Source: Christiangramia oceanisediminis (GTDB lineage Bacteria > Bacteroidota > Bacteroidia > Flavobacteriales > Flavobacteriaceae). From it: a stretch of 64,000 bases of DNA. Both the position numbers and the translations under genes were made by a program. The stretch lies in NCBI RefSeq assembly GCF_022570735.2, contig NZ_JANCNS010000001.1:124001-188000 (forward strand), given 5' to 3'. A model generated the notes under the pieces. It did no database searches. It worked only from the letters and a program-made list of their open reading frames with translations, and was not told where the DNA came from. Shown in pieces: positions 61,901-64,000 of this stretch. The stretch's first letter is position 1, and every line of letters begins with the position of its first letter.

Positions 61901-64000
61901 TGTAGGAATTATTGAGGGAGGAACCTATTCTGCTTCCGGAATCACAGTAAATGCTACCGACGGTTCATTTTCACCCGCTGGAGTTGCAGCAGGAACCTAT
62001 ACCATTACCTATAATTTTGATGATCCGCTTGGCTGTGGCTACGAACCCATCACCACTGATATTACCATTTATGAATCGGTTGAAATTACCACCCAACCTG
62101 TTGAAAGCCGGGTTTGCGAGGGAGATGCGATAAATCTTTCAGTGGCCGCAACTGGTGACGGACTCAGTTACCAATGGTATAAAGGTTCAGGCACGGGATC
62201 AGAAATTAGCGGCGCTACTTCTGCCAATTTTAATATTCCCGGGGCAACAATTGACGATGAAGCCATTTACTACGTAATAGTAAGAGGAACAGCTCCATGT
62301 ACAGAACTGAAATCTGATGAAATCCAGGTGCTCGTGGATGAAGAGATCGAAATTACCGAACTTGCCACAGACGCTCCCGATAATGAGATTTGTGAGGGAG
62401 GTTCAGTTATTTTTTCTGTGACAGCCGCTGCTGGTGACGAAGTATTAACATATCAGTGGTACGACAATAACGGAGAACCTATTTCAGGAGCAACCGCCAG
62501 TACTTATAAATTGACTGGTGCCAGCCTTGAAAACAGCGGTGACTATTATGTAGAGATTGGAGGCAGCACAGATTATACCTGTACCACTGTAACTTCAGAA
62601 AATATATCTTTAATTATTAATGAAACTCCTAATGCTGATATTTCCTATACCGGACCTTACTGTAGTTCAGATTCAGGATTAAAAAGCGTTAGTTTCAGCG
62701 GAACTGCCGGGAATTATACTGGAGGTAGCTTCTCCTTTTCAGTGGAGAGCGGTGGCAGCAACCTTGCCATTGATAGTACTACCGGCGATATCAACCCTTC
62801 TGCCAGTGATCCTGGTGTATATTTTATAAGTTACACCATTCCGGCCTCAGGAGGATGTTCCGAGGTTATAGAAACCACCCAGGTTACCATTACTGAAGCA
62901 CCTACTGCAACTATTGCCTTTACCGATGATGTAACAGAATTCTGTAATGATGATACTCAGGGTACTTTAACACCAAACCTTGCAGGAAGTGGAAATTATA
63001 CCGGAGGTTCATTTGCAGGAGTTCCGGGAATTGTTTCAGGTACGGGAGAAATTAACTTTGAAGGGCTTGCAGCTGGCAATTATACGATCACCTATACCAT
63101 TCCACCTTCAGAAGGTTGTTCAGATAATGTTGCCACCCTGGATATTACTGTTTACGAAAGTGTGAAGATCACTTCTGAACCTTTTCCGGTGGCCGTTTGT
63201 TCAGCGAATAATACTCAGCTGGAAGTAGCGGCTACAGGTGCAAACCTGAGCTACCAATGGTTTAAGGACGGAAACCTAATTAGCGGAGCTACTTCAGCTA
63301 TTTATCAGATCAATTCGGCTTCAGTGACCGAGGATGATGGTAATTATTATGTAGAAGTAAGTGGTGAAAATGCCTGTAAGACGGTAACCTCTGAAACTGT
63401 TACCGTTACGGTAGATGAAAATATCATAATAGATACTCAACCTCAGCCACAGGATATTTGTATTGGCGGGGAAATAAATTTATCGGTTGCTGCGACTGCT
63501 TCCGGAGGTGATCCTATCTATCAGTGGCGAAAAGACGGAGTTGATATTAGCGGTGCTAACTCAGCTACTCTTAGCATCTCTAATGCCCAACTTTCAGATT
63601 CCGGGGAATATGATGTGGTTATTGATGGCCCAGATGGTTATGCCTGCGACCTGGGATATTCTGAAAAAATACTCGTCACTGTTAATGAAGCAGCCACAGT
63701 AGAAGCAGGGGAACCTATTAATGCCTGTTCTACTGACGGAACCGTTGCTATTGGGTCCGATGCCTCTGCTACAAATTATTCTTCACTGGTATGGACAAGC
63801 TCCGGAACAGGAACTTTTGAAGACGCCAATGCTTTAATTACAAACTATATACCCGGTACAGGTGAAACCGGAGAGGTTACCCTTACATTGACCGTTCAGG
63901 GGAATGCAGGCTGTTCTGAGGTTTCAGACGCTGTGACCGTGAATATTAGCAACTTCCCAGTGATCAATTCTTTTGCCTATTCCACCACAGAATTCTGTGT
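58968..64000 (+). CDS. Giant secreted Ig/PKD-like repeat protein (partial, open at 3' end)
   Basis: From the ATG at 58968 the frame stays open to the last base, for at least 1,677 codons. I read it codon by codon and found no stop. A signal peptide (MGKKLLFLYILLLFSMISPS, then GIYAQ) leads the protein. Two Ig-like domains follow (conserved Trp near residues 66 and 165). Then come six PKD-like units with a key Trp at 257, 349, 435, 523, 611 and 701, a pitch of about 88 residues (YIWNLPSGW, YIWTLPSGW and so on). From about 1,000 come Ig-like units with YQW Trp at 1070, 1164, 1431 and 1520, each with an ISGA motif. Cys, Asp and Ser/Thr are abundant; Lys is rare. It is probably an adhesin exported by type IX secretion; the C-terminal sorting domain would be beyond the window. 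Confidence 0.92.
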   Translation, partial: MGKKLLFLYILLLFSMISPSGIYAQCSEPTSISITNNSGSSICEDETISFSSSVNPTNPSVAYTYQWQVQLNGGTWTDISGATNASLSNYDAAVGNNKFRLRVGFCEGTASSGTKDSPISSTIVVYENKTGTVSISANKTNICPGEQINFTSSPTNHGGSGATYEWRLLNDNSVLSNSASFSSTEIPDGGEVQLFMTSSVPCVDPFQSTILTITHKDGIPSQPATISLETETDLIICPNTSATFSVTNDPTATSYIWNLPSGWTGTSSTNSINITTGSASASVQTISVKAVNECGESTIQTLDVTVGPGKPATPSEIQLSDEDNDGIICPGELITLSVTNDPEVNEYIWTLPSGWSGSSTTNSIDISDIEFGEDGTVSVISTNDCLSSEPRTLNLNVNTPVPGEPDEITGTDLVCPGVNADYGISSVDYADSYVWILDDNIIEGISGTSYTFNSMVIGDHKLEVRAVNECGEGPIVSKIIEVDDGAPDPVEIINSLGENAFCEGATGLEFSVTEDARVGTYSWIVPAGWTITTNSGSSITVTAGSFGQDGTISVTATSDEGCGEVSDNFAVSIKDPVPIQPGVISGPSEVCMGSTNTFTVAAVNYATSYEWTLSDGSIETTTGPSVDFPINSAGDITLNVKAINECGDSPASENFNIESFNGAPVKPGPITSSLASPNVCPPINNVTFSVPEVPNTLDYTWNVPSGWDIINGEGTNSISVNINASVSLDSGNITVQANNACGGSTASDAYTINLGEYVVADLGPDKTVCEVSTPLSFTANVSFNGKSLKINNLYTPDGTGTLPAPPNGKVNNFSFTYTPVAADFAKEYISIRIRTEEPNGDCESPETEDYNDEVRIYFLDNPTASFTGTDTEICYNTGASLDISGTPNTTLTYSNGTATSTLNLDASGSATINTGNLTETTTYTLQSIAYTNGPGCQQTLSASSSVTVNPVPSAVLSYDDAPFCNSNNGTYMPTLSETVGIIEGGTYSASGITVNATDGSFSPAGVAAGTYTITYNFDDPLGCGYEPITTDITIYESVEITTQPVESRVCEGDAINLSVAATGDGLSYQWYKGSGTGSEISGATSANFNIPGATIDDEAIYYVIVRGTAPCTELKSDEIQVLVDEEIEITELATDAPDNEICEGGSVIFSVTAAAGDEVLTYQWYDNNGEPISGATASTYKLTGASLENSGDYYVEIGGSTDYTCTTVTSENISLIINETPNADISYTGPYCSSDSGLKSVSFSGTAGNYTGGSFSFSVESGGSNLAIDSTTGDINPSASDPGVYFISYTIPASGGCSEVIETTQVTITEAPTATIAFTDDVTEFCNDDTQGTLTPNLAGSGNYTGGSFAGVPGIVSGTGEINFEGLAAGNYTITYTIPPSEGCSDNVATLDITVYESVKITSEPFPVAVCSANNTQLEVAATGANLSYQWFKDGNLISGATSAIYQINSASVTEDDGNYYVEVSGENACKTVTSETVTVTVDENIIIDTQPQPQDICIGGEINLSVAATASGGDPIYQWRKDGVDISGANSATLSISNAQLSDSGEYDVVIDGPDGYACDLGYSEKILVTVNEAATVEAGEPINACSTDGTVAIGSDASATNYSSLVWTSSGTGTFEDANALITNYIPGTGETGEVTLTLTVQGNAGCSEVSDAVTVNISNFPVINSFAYSTTEFC

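Overview
This window looks like a chromosomal segment of a marine member of the Flavobacteriaceae, most like Gramella/Christiangramia. The genus is inferred from gene content; no search was run. The supporting signs are low GC, many TAnnTTTG-type -7 promoter elements, paired type II and type III glutamine synthetases, a complete Na+-translocating NADH:quinone oxidoreductase (nqr) operon, a type IX secretion plug protein, a Rho with a long Asn/Asp/Arg-rich insert, BT_3928, DUF1599, DUF4293 and DUF5103 family genes, and a giant secreted Ig/PKD-like protein. Most of the window is dense housekeeping DNA. No phage, insertion sequence, CRISPR array or recognisable defence island was found.

Layout. 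0-10 kb: the tail of an ABC ATPase, purM, divergent GSIII and GSII genes, a Ca2+/Na+ antiporter, a BlaI/M56 sensor pair, a 50-residue gene missed by length cut-offs, apt and a DUF2461 gene. 10-24 kb: a more accessory stretch with two orphan genes, a secreted RidA-like protein, hutH-hutU with a divergent LysR regulator, an SOS-associated peptidase, a decayed NAD(P)-binding oxidoreductase gene, a serine hydrolase with an AraC regulator, a cytoplasmic two-component system with a 68-residue companion, and tRNA-Arg. 24-34 kb: an M57 lipoprotein protease, clpS, prmA, tpiA, a DoxX/BT_3928 protein, DUF1599, folP-cdaA (c-di-AMP synthesis), an ABC exporter, truA and a phosphodiesterase. 34-45.7 kb: rho, a scarred tRNA-Gly locus, a ClpP paralogue, two L,D-transpeptidases, an M48 protease, gpmI, a CxxS thioredoxin-like protein, a HAD protein, map, a NUMOD4/HNH protein and a methyltransferase. 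45.7-53.2 kb: nqrABCDEF, a 118-residue protein and apbE on the minus strand. 53.4-64 kb: the T9SS plug, DUF3667, apaG, an NRDE protein, pruA, and the start of a secreted protein still open after 1,677 codons.

How the genes work together. The nqr operon and apbE form one unit, because ApbE attaches FMN to NqrB and NqrC. GSII and GSIII share a regulatory gap with two CCCC/GGGG dyads. The hutHU operon and its LysR gene share a dyad with a T-N11-A core. BlaI and M56 look like a repressor/antirepressor pair. The plug gene is functionally linked to the giant secreted protein, since T9SS is the expected route for such proteins, although its C-terminal sorting domain lies outside the window.

The items most worth a second look are the giant repeat protein, the tRNA-Gly locus flanked by tRNA fragments and short palindromes, the frameshifted oxidoreductase remnant, the M56 protein with TonB-plug-like segments, the small protein ahead of the two-component system, and the paired dyads between the glutamine synthetases. 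No wholly new multi-gene system can be proved from the sequence alone.
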